Position numbers and translations under genes: made by a program
Notes under the pieces: model-generated
The model's database searches: none
What the model saw: the letters and a program-made list of their open reading frames with translations, nothing else
Told to the model about the DNA's origin: nothing
Assembly: GCA_045655325.1 (NCBI GenBank)
Contig: JAZOOY010000069.1
Span: forward strand, 1 to 26,839
Length of the DNA stretch: 26,839 nucleotides
From: UBA1738 sp045655325
GTDB lineage: Bacteria; Bacillota; Clostridia; UBA1381
Direction of reading: 5' to 3'
Part shown: positions 8,799 to 16,641 of the stretch, in pieces
Numbering within the stretch: the first letter of the stretch is position 1
How the letters are laid out: the number at the start of each line of letters is the position of its first letter

Positions 8799-11700
8799 TT
8801 ATAAAGCACTTGTAATGATTATTTCTTCCGGAGTTGTAATAGGGCTCATGCTATTAAATCCTGACCAAGTGAATATTCTGATTTTAGCAACTTCACTTGA
8901 GTCGAAAGCCATATCGCCAAGTACTGATGCTTCAGTTACTGATGCATATAGCATTTTTCCGTCAGCATTATATAGAGCAACAATAATCTGTGTGCCTGCC
9001 GGAACATCCAAAGCAAGTTTAGTATTTAACTTAATCTGTCCGTCTTCTATTATATGAGAAGTTTGTGTCACTACCTTATCATCATTACAAAGTGCGCAAT
9101 CATAACCATCACCAATATGAGTTACTATTTCAGTTTCGCCACATTCACATTCTCTCTTGTGACTTTCGCCATCAAATTCCCATGCCCCAAATGCGTGACC
9201 TGTTGCTGGAATTTCTTCTGACTTTTCATATTCACATACCGTACAGGTGTATGTTCTTGTGCCGCCTTCTGAACAAGTTGCGTCTTCTGTTATATCCCAT
9301 TCATGCTTTTCTCTTATGATGTGTCCGCAAGAACATTCCTTGATATGGTTCTTTTCATTCATCTGCCATTCACCATATGTATGGCCAAGGACTGGAATAT
9401 TTTCTGTCTTTGTATGGTTACATACTGTACATGTGTATGTCATAACACCCGGTTGGTCACATTCTGCAGGGTATGTTATTACACCTTCGTCCCAAGCGTG
9501 TGCTTTCATAAGGATATAACCACACTCACAAACGCTGTTATGATTATACTTATCAATTGTCCATTCACCGAATTCGTGTGGAATCTTAGGAATAACCTCT
9601 GTGTATGTTTCTCCACATACTGAACAGGTGTATGTTGTAAATCCGTCCTTGTAGTGTGTTGCTTCTGTTACAACTTCATCCCATGAGTGGCCAGTTTCGC
9701 AAGAATCACCAATTTCGTCATCACCTGATGTTGATCCTCCAGTTGTTGATCCTCCAGTTGTTGAACCACCTGTACCAGTTGCAGGGATAGTTACTGTATA
9801 AGTTTCACCACATTCTGTACATGTATATGTCATAACTCCGTCTTCTGTTTCTGTTGGATCAAGAGTTACTTCTCCATCATTCCAATCGTGTGGTTCACGG
9901 ATTATATCGCCACATTCACATACTTTCTTGTGGTTTTCTGCATTGTCCTTTTCCCATCCGCCGTGTACGTGGGCAATTTTAGGGATAACTTCTGTGTATG
10001 TTTCGCCACAAATACATGTATATGTCTTAACGCCATCTGCAAAGTGGGTTGCTTCTTGAGTGATAACACCGCCGTCCCATACGTGAGCTTCTGTGATTAT
10101 GTCACCGCATCCACATACTTTCTTATGTGTGTCTGCGTCATTCTTTTCCCATCCGCCATATGCGTGTGGTATCTGCTCGATAACTTCTGTTTTTGTGTGC
10201 TTACAATCAGAACATGTAAATGTCTTAACACCTGTAGCAAAGTGGGTTGCTTCTTGAGTGATAACACCGCCGTCCCATACATGAGCTTCTGTGATTATGT
10301 CACCACATGAGCATACCTTGCTGTGGTTTACCTTATCAGATGTCCATTCACCGTATGAGTGTGGAATCTGCTCGATAACTTCTGTTTTTGTTTCGCCACA
10401 TACTGTACATGTGTATAGTTTTTCACCTGCTGAATAGTGGCTTTCGTGAACTGTTATAACACCATTATTCCACTTGTGAGCTTCTGTGATTATGTCACCA
10501 CATGAACATACCTTCTTATGTGTGTCTGCGTTATTCTTTTCCCATCCGCCATATGCGTGTGGTATCTGCTTGATAACTTCTGTTTTTGTTTCACCACATA
10601 CTGTACATGTATATGTCTTTAAACCTTCTGCAAAGTGGGTTGCTTCTGTTGTGATGACGCCTTCATTCCAAGCGTGAGCTTCTGTTACTACATCGCCACA
10701 GAAACATACTTTCTTGTGATTTTCAGCATCATCCTTTTCCCAAGCACCGTGTGAGTGACCAAGTGATGGGATTACTAAATCTGTTATTACTTCTGTTGCT
10801 TCTGCATTTGCAAACTTAACATCACAACCTGAACAAATGTAGTGTTCCTTTGTACCAGCTTCTGTACATGTTGCAAGAACTTCTGCTACATAAGTTGTGC
10901 TATGGCCTTCCGCCTTGATTACTTCTGTATATGTTTCATTACATACTGTACATGTATATGTCTTAACACCATCAACTGTATGTGTAGGAGCTAGTGTTTC
11001 TACACCACCGTCCCATGCGTGGGCATCTAGTATTACGTCACTACATTCACATACTTTCTTATGTGTATCTGCGTCATTCTTTTCCCATCCGCCATATGCG
11101 TGTGGTATCTGTGGGATATCTTCTGTTCTTGTGTGCTTACAATCAAAACATGTAAATGTCTTAACACCGTCCGCAAAGTGAGTTGCTTCTTGAGTTACAA
11201 CACCCTCGTCCCATTTATGAACATCTGTTACAAAGTCGCCACATAAACATACCTTCTTGTGGTTTTCATCACCATTTGGTATCCATTCACCGTATGAGTG
11301 TGGTACCTTTTCGATAACTTCTGTCTTTGTATGGTTACATACTGAACATGTGTATGTTCTTTCACCCTCTTCTTTGTGTGATGGCTGAAGTGTTACTACG
11401 CCTGTATCCCATTTATGGGTTTCTGTGATTACGTCACCACATGAACATGTCTTCTTGTGGTTGTCGCCATCAACTTCCCAATCACCGTATGAGTGTGGTA
11501 TCTTTTCGATAACTTCTGTCTTTGTATGTTTACATACTGAACAGGTATATGTCTTAACGCCTTCTTCTTTGTGTGTTGCAGGTGTTGTTTCAACTCCATC
11601 GTCCCAAGCGTGTGGTTCTGTGATTACGTTTCCGCAAGAGCATGACTTTTTATGATTGTCATCATCAGCCTTTTCCCATTTGCCATGTGAGTGACCAATA

Positions 11701-14525
11701 GCTGAAATAGCTTCTATTCTCTGCTCTCCACATACTGTACATGTGTATGTCTTAACTCCATCAACTGTATGTGTAGGTGCTTGTGTTTCTACACCACCGT
11801 CCCAAGCGTGGCCTTCTGTGATTACATCACCGCATGAACATTCTTTCTTATGTGTGTCTGCATCGTTCTTTTCCCATCCGCCGTGTGAGTGGCCTGTTGA
11901 TAGGATAGCTTCTGCATATGTTTCGCTACATACTGTACATGTATATGTCTTAACTCCGTCCTGTGTACAAGTTGCAGCAGTTGTGATTACGCCGTTATTC
12001 CACTTATGTTCTTCTGTGATTACATCGCCACATGAACAGGTCTTCTTGTGGTTATTTGCATCATCTTTCTGCCAATTACCAAATGAGTGAGGTATCTGTG
12101 GGATAACTTCTGTCTTTGTGTGCTTACAAGCTGTACAGGTGTATGTCTTAACACCGCTTGCCTTGTGTGTTGCAGGAGTTGTTTCTACTCCACCATCCCA
12201 TGTGTGAACTTCTGTTACTACATCATCACCATGTACACATGTTTTCTTGTGGTTATCGCCGTCAACTTCCCAATCACCATATGTATGGCCCGTTGATGGG
12301 ATTGTTGTTTGCTCTGTTATAACAGTTCCACAAGCTGTACACTTTTTACCATCTGATAAACCTGATGTTGTACAAGTAGCAGGAGTACCAGCAATTGTTT
12401 CTTCACTTGTATGAACTATTGGGTTTGGAGTCCAAACGCCGTTTGTATAAACATAAGTTGTACAACAATCGCCTAAAACTTCAGGGTCAACGTATTCAGG
12501 CTTAACTTTCTCACCATTTTTAAGCCAAGCTGATGTAACAGGGATTTCCGGCCAAGATTCAGCATGTTTATTGTCAGAGCCACCTTGAATTACCTGATAT
12601 GTAACTGTGTCAGTTCCTTGCTTATACTTTACTATACCGCCTTCAACACCATAAATGTTAGCTCCTGATTTTGTAGTATATACAAATGCACCTTCAGCAC
12701 TTGCATCAACTTCACCTGCAACACAAATAATAGCATCCGTTAAATCAGATTCTTTACGTGTATATCTTCTTCCCGGCGCAAGATGTGCTGGCATAAGTTT
12801 AAGGTTGCTTTGTGAACAATATCCGCCCCATTCTGCAGAGTCATAAATAAAAGCCTTGGTACCGGCAGCAAAAATACATTTTGCCCCCTTATCAACGTGA
12901 ATCTGTCCACCAGGTAATAATGCCATTTCCTGAGAAACATTGATTTCACTACCATTTCTTATATTTAGGGTTATATTACCATTTACAGGCAATGTATAGT
13001 TCTCTGACTTAATTGTTGCTGCTCCCCAACTCAAAGCCGAAAGCTTCATTGAAAGTTCAAGTGACTTCATCTGAATTTTACCGCTAACATCGATTATCAA
13101 TCTGTCAGTGTTTTCGTCGTAATCTTTTATGGCATATCCGCCGGTGATATTGAACATTCCGTTAGGTCCGATAAAAGGGACTTCCGAAGTCTGAATTCCG
13201 ACATATGATACATAAAGTGCCATAAATCCGTTTTCAACAGCACCTGCTTCAATTGTCAGCGGGACTTCAATGTTCTGCACATAATATTGCGAAAACGGGA
13301 ATACTCTGTATGTATTGTCAATCATATAGTCCATTACCATACTGCCTCCGCGCCAGTCTCTTACCTGGAACGGTTCGTAAACAACAGCACCCGATTTTGC
13401 AGTAATGCTACCTGAACCTGTGATAAAGCCCCACGCATATAGCTTCGCACCATTGTTAACAGTTATGGTACTTCCTGAGTTCATAACCATCTGACCGTAT
13501 GTATCAACCAATGAACCTTGTGAACCCTGACCGGATGAGATTTTTCCTGCGACACTAAGAGCACCGTTTACAGCAATATTTGCACCACTTGCAAGTGTTA
13601 ATTTTCTGTACAAAGTTGCACCCGGATAAGTGTTTGCTTCCACTTCTCTATAACCAGGCTGGGTGGTATATACAGTGTTTGATGAATCCATAGGTATACT
13701 TAATATTTTACCTGAAGGGATTGTATAGTTTCCTGCAGGTAGTGTACCGTTGCACATAAGCACAACTTCTTTACCTTTACTTACCGCTGTATTCAAGTCA
13801 CTTATAATATACTTTTTGTCTACCAGGAAGTATGGTGTAGTACCATTACTGAATATAGCTGTAACTGTCATATCACCTGTAGCCTGCTGTGTATATGTAG
13901 CAGATTGTGAAACGATAGAACCATCTGCACTATCAACCCAGCCAAGGAATGTTACACCAGATTTAGGAGTTGCAACCATCTGTGTACCTGCAGCATTAAC
14001 CGAAAGTGTGGTTCCGCTTGTGATAGCAGTTCCACCTGCGGTTACGCTACCTAGTGAACTGTCAAAGTTATACACAATACTGGAAGAATCTTTAACTTCT
14101 TCAAAGGTGATGTTTTCAAGTGTCAGTGTTGCTGTTGTATCGCTAAGTCCGCTTTTAGACTGTATTACAATAGCAACAGTTCCTCCTGCACTTATTGAGT
14201 TAGAATAGCTACCATTCGCAGAAGCTGAACTTCCTGCCACTTTGAATGAGTTTGCGCTTGCCGCAGTATAGTTGAAGCTAAGCACGCCATCCTTTCCAGA
14301 TGCGTTGGTAATGGTGATAGTATTGTCCTTTTTACTGATCCAATTACCCTTTGCCTGAGCAGTATACTTCGTTGCATTACCGCTACCATTTCCGATACTG
14401 TCTGTAATGGTTATTTTTCCATCAAGGATAGTTACGGTCTTTGCCGCAAACACGCTCATTGACACAACAAACATCAAAATGAGCGTTATGATGGAAATCA
14501 ACCCAATTCTACGTGTCTTTTTCAT
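8799..14525 (-). CDS. Giant secreted Cys-rich repeat protein with beta-rich N-terminus (1908 aa)
   Basis: First gene of the two-gene operon. ATG is preceded by a strong AGGAGGAA at 14533-14540. Residues 1-28 form a signal peptide (KK start, long hydrophobic core, FAA). Residues about 30-160 are Ser/Thr/Asn/Gly-rich beta sequence; 165-225 resemble a bacterial InlB-type B repeat (TFLGWVDSADGSIVSQSATY, then MTVTAIF); 240-700 look like a solenoid or beta-helix adhesin (GSTITVNNGAKLYAWG and similar). From about 705 to 1815, about 16 A-type CxxC units alternate with about 15 B-type units. A Gly/Ser/Thr linker (GGSTTGGSTTGGSTSG) near residue 1590 splits the array. The last 85 residues are a separate beta domain (ALYNADGKMLY, IRIFTWSGFNSMSP) of a kind often found at the ends of clostridial surface proteins. 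I see no LPxTG, SLH domain or dockerin, so how it is retained is unclear. Likely a surface or matrix protein; no enzyme motif recognised. Confidence 0.88.
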   Translation of the reverse strand: MKKTRRIGLISIITLILMFVVSMSVFAAKTVTILDGKITITDSIGNGSGNATKYTAQAKGNWISKKDNTITITNASGKDGVLSFNYTAASANSFKVAGSSASANGSYSNSISAGGTVAIVIQSKSGLSDTTATLTLENITFEEVKDSSSIVYNFDSSLGSVTAGGTAITSGTTLSVNAAGTQMVATPKSGVTFLGWVDSADGSIVSQSATYTQQATGDMTVTAIFSNGTTPYFLVDKKYIISDLNTAVSKGKEVVLMCNGTLPAGNYTIPSGKILSIPMDSSNTVYTTQPGYREVEANTYPGATLYRKLTLASGANIAVNGALSVAGKISSGQGSQGSLVDTYGQMVMNSGSTITVNNGAKLYAWGFITGSGSITAKSGAVVYEPFQVRDWRGGSMVMDYMIDNTYRVFPFSQYYVQNIEVPLTIEAGAVENGFMALYVSYVGIQTSEVPFIGPNGMFNITGGYAIKDYDENTDRLIIDVSGKIQMKSLELSMKLSALSWGAATIKSENYTLPVNGNITLNIRNGSEINVSQEMALLPGGQIHVDKGAKCIFAAGTKAFIYDSAEWGGYCSQSNLKLMPAHLAPGRRYTRKESDLTDAIICVAGEVDASAEGAFVYTTKSGANIYGVEGGIVKYKQGTDTVTYQVIQGGSDNKHAESWPEIPVTSAWLKNGEKVKPEYVDPEVLGDCCTTYVYTNGVWTPNPIVHTSEETIAGTPATCTTSGLSDGKKCTACGTVITEQTTIPSTGHTYGDWEVDGDNHKKTCVHGDDVVTEVHTWDGGVETTPATHKASGVKTYTCTACKHTKTEVIPQIPHSFGNWQKDDANNHKKTCSCGDVITEEHKWNNGVITTAATCTQDGVKTYTCTVCSETYAEAILSTGHSHGGWEKNDADTHKKECSCGDVITEGHAWDGGVETQAPTHTVDGVKTYTCTVCGEQRIEAISAIGHSHGKWEKADDDNHKKSCSCGNVITEPHAWDDGVETTPATHKEEGVKTYTCSVCKHTKTEVIEKIPHSYGDWEVDGDNHKKTCSCGDVITETHKWDTGVVTLQPSHKEEGERTYTCSVCNHTKTEVIEKVPHSYGEWIPNGDENHKKVCLCGDFVTDVHKWDEGVVTQEATHFADGVKTFTCFDCKHTRTEDIPQIPHAYGGWEKNDADTHKKVCECSDVILDAHAWDGGVETLAPTHTVDGVKTYTCTVCNETYTEVIKAEGHSTTYVAEVLATCTEAGTKEHYICSGCDVKFANAEATEVITDLVIPSLGHSHGAWEKDDAENHKKVCFCGDVVTEAHAWNEGVITTEATHFAEGLKTYTCTVCGETKTEVIKQIPHAYGGWEKNNADTHKKVCSCGDIITEAHKWNNGVITVHESHYSAGEKLYTCTVCGETKTEVIEQIPHSYGEWTSDKVNHSKVCSCGDIITEAHVWDGGVITQEATHFATGVKTFTCSDCKHTKTEVIEQIPHAYGGWEKNDADTHKKVCGCGDIITEAHVWDGGVITQEATHFADGVKTYTCICGETYTEVIPKIAHVHGGWEKDNAENHKKVCECGDIIREPHDWNDGEVTLDPTETEDGVMTYTCTECGETYTVTIPATGTGGSTTGGSTTGGSTSGDDEIGDSCETGHSWDEVVTEATHYKDGFTTYTCSVCGETYTEVIPKIPHEFGEWTIDKYNHNSVCECGYILMKAHAWDEGVITYPAECDQPGVMTYTCTVCNHTKTENIPVLGHTYGEWQMNEKNHIKECSCGHIIREKHEWDITEDATCSEGGTRTYTCTVCEYEKSEEIPATGHAFGAWEFDGESHKRECECGETEIVTHIGDGYDCALCNDDKVVTQTSHIIEDGQIKLNTKLALDVPAGTQIIVALYNADGKMLYASVTEASVLGDMAFDSSEVAKIRIFTWSGFNSMSPITTPEEIIITSAL
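9081..12412 (-). repeat. Alternating A/B Cys-rich repeat array in the 1908-residue protein
   Basis: About 16 A units (for example WDGGVETxAPTH, YTCTVCGExxTEVI, then IPH) alternate almost strictly with B units (YGGWEKNDADTHKKVCxCGD, IITEAH), giving a dyad near 66 codons (198 bases). One 50-residue C-type unit (YICSGCDVKFANAEA) interrupts. Some units are decayed: the first B unit has CVHGDD with a single Cys, and one A unit has CIC. Confidence 0.87.
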
Positions 14526-14727
14526 AAAAAAATTCCTCCTTCGTTAGAAGCCTTGACTTAAACCGCTATGCTACAGTATAGTCTGTTTTTTTATATTTTT
14601 TTCGATCATCATATCCATTTCGCATAACATTTACGGATATGACAGCCATTTTCTATGTATTTTCTCCTGTTTTTACATCCTGTTTTTACATCCTGTTTTC
14701 AGCATGTAAAAACATTTCTTCTTATAC
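14526..14727 (-). promoter_or_regulatory. Leader (5' UTR) of the giant-protein operon, with TGTAAAAACA repeats
   Basis: This is most of a gene-free stretch of about 350 bases. The decamer TGTTTTTACA (plus strand) occurs at 14668-14677 and 14681-14690, 13 bases apart, and inverted at 14705-14714. In the transcript the inverted copy can pair with either of the other two through 10-11 bases, so two alternative hairpins are possible. A further 8-base stem (TCATATCC / GGATATGA) lies at 14609-14642. I do not recognise a known riboswitch here. The ribosome site is at the end of the leader. Confidence 0.55.
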
Positions 14728-14734
14728 AGAGTAT

Positions 14735-14763
14735 ATTATAACAGAATCAGCATAAAAAAGCAA
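14735..14763 (-). promoter_or_regulatory. SigmaA-type promoter of the giant-protein operon
   Basis: Minus strand TTGCTT (14758-14763), a 17-base spacer and a perfect TATAAT (14735-14740). Predicted start near 14728, about 200 bases before the first ATG. It lies downstream of the maturase terminator, so the giant genes have their own promoter. Confidence 0.65.
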
Positions 14764-14822
14764 TGTTTTTAGGACATTTTTTTCGGATTTTCTACAATAT
14801 AATGCCGTTAAAAAAATAACAA

Positions 14823-14858
14823 GAAAAAAGAGTAGTTTTCTCAAACAAAACTACTCTT
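14823..14858 (-). terminator. Rho-independent terminator of the SCIFF maturase gene
   Basis: A perfect 12-base stem (AAGAGTAGTTTT / AAAACTACTCTT, loop CTCAAAC) reads into a T6 run on the minus strand, 22 bases after the maturase stop. It separates the SCIFF locus from the giant-protein operon. Confidence 0.92.
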
Positions 14859-14880
14859 AAAAAGACTTTTTTCTATTGTT

Positions 14881-16245
14881 TTATTTTAATGCCTTATGAA
14901 CCTGTATCATAATCGCACATTCCATACGCTTTTTGAAAAGCTCACAGCCGTATTCATATATGCCGTTTATATCCCCTGTTGCATGGTATGCGTTTGCAGC
15001 ACATCCGCCTGAGCAATAAAGCTTTGCCCAGCAATCCTTACATTCAGGTCTTGAATACACGTTACACTTCCTGAATTTTTCACGAAGCTCAAGATCAGTA
15101 ACCCCGTCATATACGTTACCCATACAGTACTTTTCATCGCCAACAAACTGGTGGCAAGGATAAAAGTCGCCGTGTGGTGTTACTGCCATATATTCCGTTC
15201 CCGAACCACAGCCTGAAATTCGCTTATAGATACAAGGGCCGTTTTCAAGGTCAATCATATAGTGATAGAATGTGAATCCTCTGCCCTCTTCATCCCTTTT
15301 AATCATCTCGTTTGCAAGGATTTCGTACTGACGGAAAAGTTCAGGTAAATCCGCGTCAGTTAAGGCATAAGGGTCAGTCGGCGCGCAAACAACAGGCTCC
15401 ATACTAAGTTCTGCAAATCCAAGGTCTGCCATATGGAAAATGTCGTTTGTAAAGTCCACGTTATTGTGAGTATATGTACCACGCATATAATAGCTCTTAT
15501 CCCCACGCTTTTTCACAAATTCCTGGAATTTTGGCACTATAACGTCATAGCTTCCACGACCCTGATAGTCTTTTCGCAAATGGTCGTGGACTTCACGTCT
15601 ACCGTCCAGGCTTAAAACCACGTTATCCATTTCACGGTTACAAAATTCTGTAACTTCGTCATCAAGTAGCATACCATTTGTGGTAAGAGTGAATCTGAAA
15701 TTCTTATTATGCTCTTTTTCGATACTTCTTGCATATGCCACAAGGTCTTTTACAACCTGCCAGTTCATAAGCGGTTCTCCGCCGAAGAAGTCAACTTCAA
15801 GATTGCGTCTTGTTCCTGAATTTTTAACAAGAAAATCAAGGGCTGCTTTTCCTACCTCAAAGCTCATCAAAGCCTTTTCACCCTGATATTTTCCCTGACT
15901 TGCAAAACAATAGCTGCAGTTTAAGTTACAAGTGTGAGCAACGTGCAAACAAAGTGCCTTTACCACATTATTTTTGCTCTTTAAAACATCCGCTTTGTCT
16001 TCATAAATATCTTCACAGAACAAAAGTTTTTGCTCTTTCAAAGCTTCAATATCACCGATACAGCCAAGGACTTCACCCTCGGTTAAATTCGGGTATTTTT
16101 CAAGTATTTTTGCTACAATTTCGTCCTTTTCACATGTTTCATACATGCCGATAATATCATAAGCCACTTCGTCCACAGCGTGTACCGAACCGCTTAGTGA
16201 ATCAAGGACAATATTGTATCCGTTTTGTTTATATTGGTGTATCAT
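14881..16245 (-). CDS. scfB: SCIFF peptide maturase, radical SAM thioether-forming enzyme (454 aa)
   Basis: Matches the thioether cross-link-forming SCIFF maturase family (characterised members Tte1186 and CteB), which use S-adenosylmethionine and iron-sulfur clusters to join Cys sulfur to a carbon of another residue in the SCIFF peptide. Residues 1-90 fit the precursor-binding N-terminal region. The radical SAM motif CNLNCSYC places Cys106, Cys110 and Cys113 on the cleavable cluster, followed by FFGGEP and the TLTTNG strand. The C-terminal SPASM region carries many Cys for auxiliary clusters (ISGCGSGTEYMAV, PCHQFVG, ECKDCWAKLYCSGGCAAN). Length is normal for the family. AAGGAAAG precedes the ATG. 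It lies 60 bases after its precursor gene, with a hairpin between them. Cytoplasmic. Confidence 0.96.
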   Translation of the reverse strand: MIHQYKQNGYNIVLDSLSGSVHAVDEVAYDIIGMYETCEKDEIVAKILEKYPNLTEGEVLGCIGDIEALKEQKLLFCEDIYEDKADVLKSKNNVVKALCLHVAHTCNLNCSYCFASQGKYQGEKALMSFEVGKAALDFLVKNSGTRRNLEVDFFGGEPLMNWQVVKDLVAYARSIEKEHNKNFRFTLTTNGMLLDDEVTEFCNREMDNVVLSLDGRREVHDHLRKDYQGRGSYDVIVPKFQEFVKKRGDKSYYMRGTYTHNNVDFTNDIFHMADLGFAELSMEPVVCAPTDPYALTDADLPELFRQYEILANEMIKRDEEGRGFTFYHYMIDLENGPCIYKRISGCGSGTEYMAVTPHGDFYPCHQFVGDEKYCMGNVYDGVTDLELREKFRKCNVYSRPECKDCWAKLYCSGGCAANAYHATGDINGIYEYGCELFKKRMECAIMIQVHKALK

Positions 16246-16269
16246 ATTTCTTTCCTTTTTGCAATAAAT

Positions 16270-16295
16270 TTGCCGGCTGAAAACTCAACCGGCAA
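16270..16295 (-). terminator. Hairpin between SCIFF precursor and maturase genes (attenuator or weak terminator)
   Basis: TTGCCGG / CCGGCAA outer stem with TGA / TCA inner pairs around an A-C mismatch, loop AAAC-like. On the minus strand it is followed by AAATTTATT, not a clean U-run. A leaky terminator or mRNA-stabilising 3' end would give more precursor than maturase transcript; this is inference. Confidence 0.7.
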
Positions 16296-16305
16296 CCTTT
16301 TAATC

Positions 16306-16569
16306 TTATCTGTTTTCACATGGCTGGTTTGCCACACCGCAAGATGTCTTACAAGCTGACTGGCATGATGTCTGGCATTCGCCACATCCGCCTTCGCAAG
16401 CTGTTAGGTTTCTTGTTCCTATTGTAACGATTCTTGAAGTAGCTTCACATGGCTGATTTGCTACACCGCAAGATGTTTTACAAGCTGACTGACATGATGT
16501 CTGGCATTCGCCACATCCGCCTTCGCAAGCTGTTAGGTTTCTTGTTCCTATTGTCTGAATTCTGTTCAT
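16306..16569 (-). CDS. scfA: SCIFF precursor peptide, in-frame tandem duplication (87 aa, 14 Cys)
   Basis: The SCIFF family is named for six cysteines in about forty-five residues and is the substrate of the radical SAM enzyme encoded next. The core CGECQTSCQSACKTSC is the family signature. Here the signature occurs twice in one reading frame: residues 6-42 and 49-85 are identical over 37 residues, joined by ATSRIV. Each unit has seven Cys, the extra one being in TACEGG (Cys15, Cys58). Each copy keeps its own leader-like RIxTIGTRNLT, so both could be recognised. GGAG lies 8-10 bases before the ATG; the strong promoter at 16609-16637 drives it. The mature product and its role are unknown for the family. 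Confidence 0.95.
   Translation of the reverse strand: MNRIQTIGTRNLTACEGGCGECQTSCQSACKTSCGVANQPCEATSRIVTIGTRNLTACEGGCGECQTSCQSACKTSCGVANQPCENR
16315..16554 (-). repeat. Tandem 129-bp duplication inside the SCIFF gene
   Basis: The blocks 16315-16425 and 16444-16554 are 111 bases each and offset by 129 (43 codons). They differ at four bases (within GGTTT/GATTT, GCCAC/GCTAC, GTCTT/GTTTT and GGCAT/GACAT on the plus strand), all silent. The boundary sequences outside the blocks differ. Confidence 0.95.
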
Positions 16570-16608
16570 AAGAAATTACTCCTTTTTATGTTCTGCTAAT
16601 TTATATAT

Positions 16609-16637
16609 ATTATATATTCTTTATGGCAAATTGTCAA
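16609..16637 (-). promoter_or_regulatory. Consensus sigmaA promoter of the SCIFF precursor gene
   Basis: Minus strand TTGACA (16632-16637), exactly 17 bases, TATAAT (16609-16614): a perfect match at both hexamers. It sits 4 bases downstream of the decarboxylase stop, leaving a leader of about 33 bases. No terminator is visible between the decarboxylase and this gene, so some read-through is also possible. Confidence 0.88.
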
Positions 16638-16641
16638 GTGC

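Noticed and set aside
8799..8900. Sortase signal or SLH anchor at the end of the 1908-residue protein
   Set aside because: The C-terminus lacks LPxTG, a hydrophobic stretch and a basic tail; it ends in a beta domain.
14526..14727. Known riboswitch (such as c-di-GMP) in the giant-operon leader
   Set aside because: I could not find the conserved core of any riboswitch class I know; a covariance-model search would be needed to exclude it.
14525..14881. Idea that the radical SAM maturase modifies the Cys-rich giant proteins
   Set aside because: The enzyme has the SCIFF-specific family pattern with its own precursor next to it, a terminator separates the two loci, and the giant proteins are secreted with no SCIFF leader.
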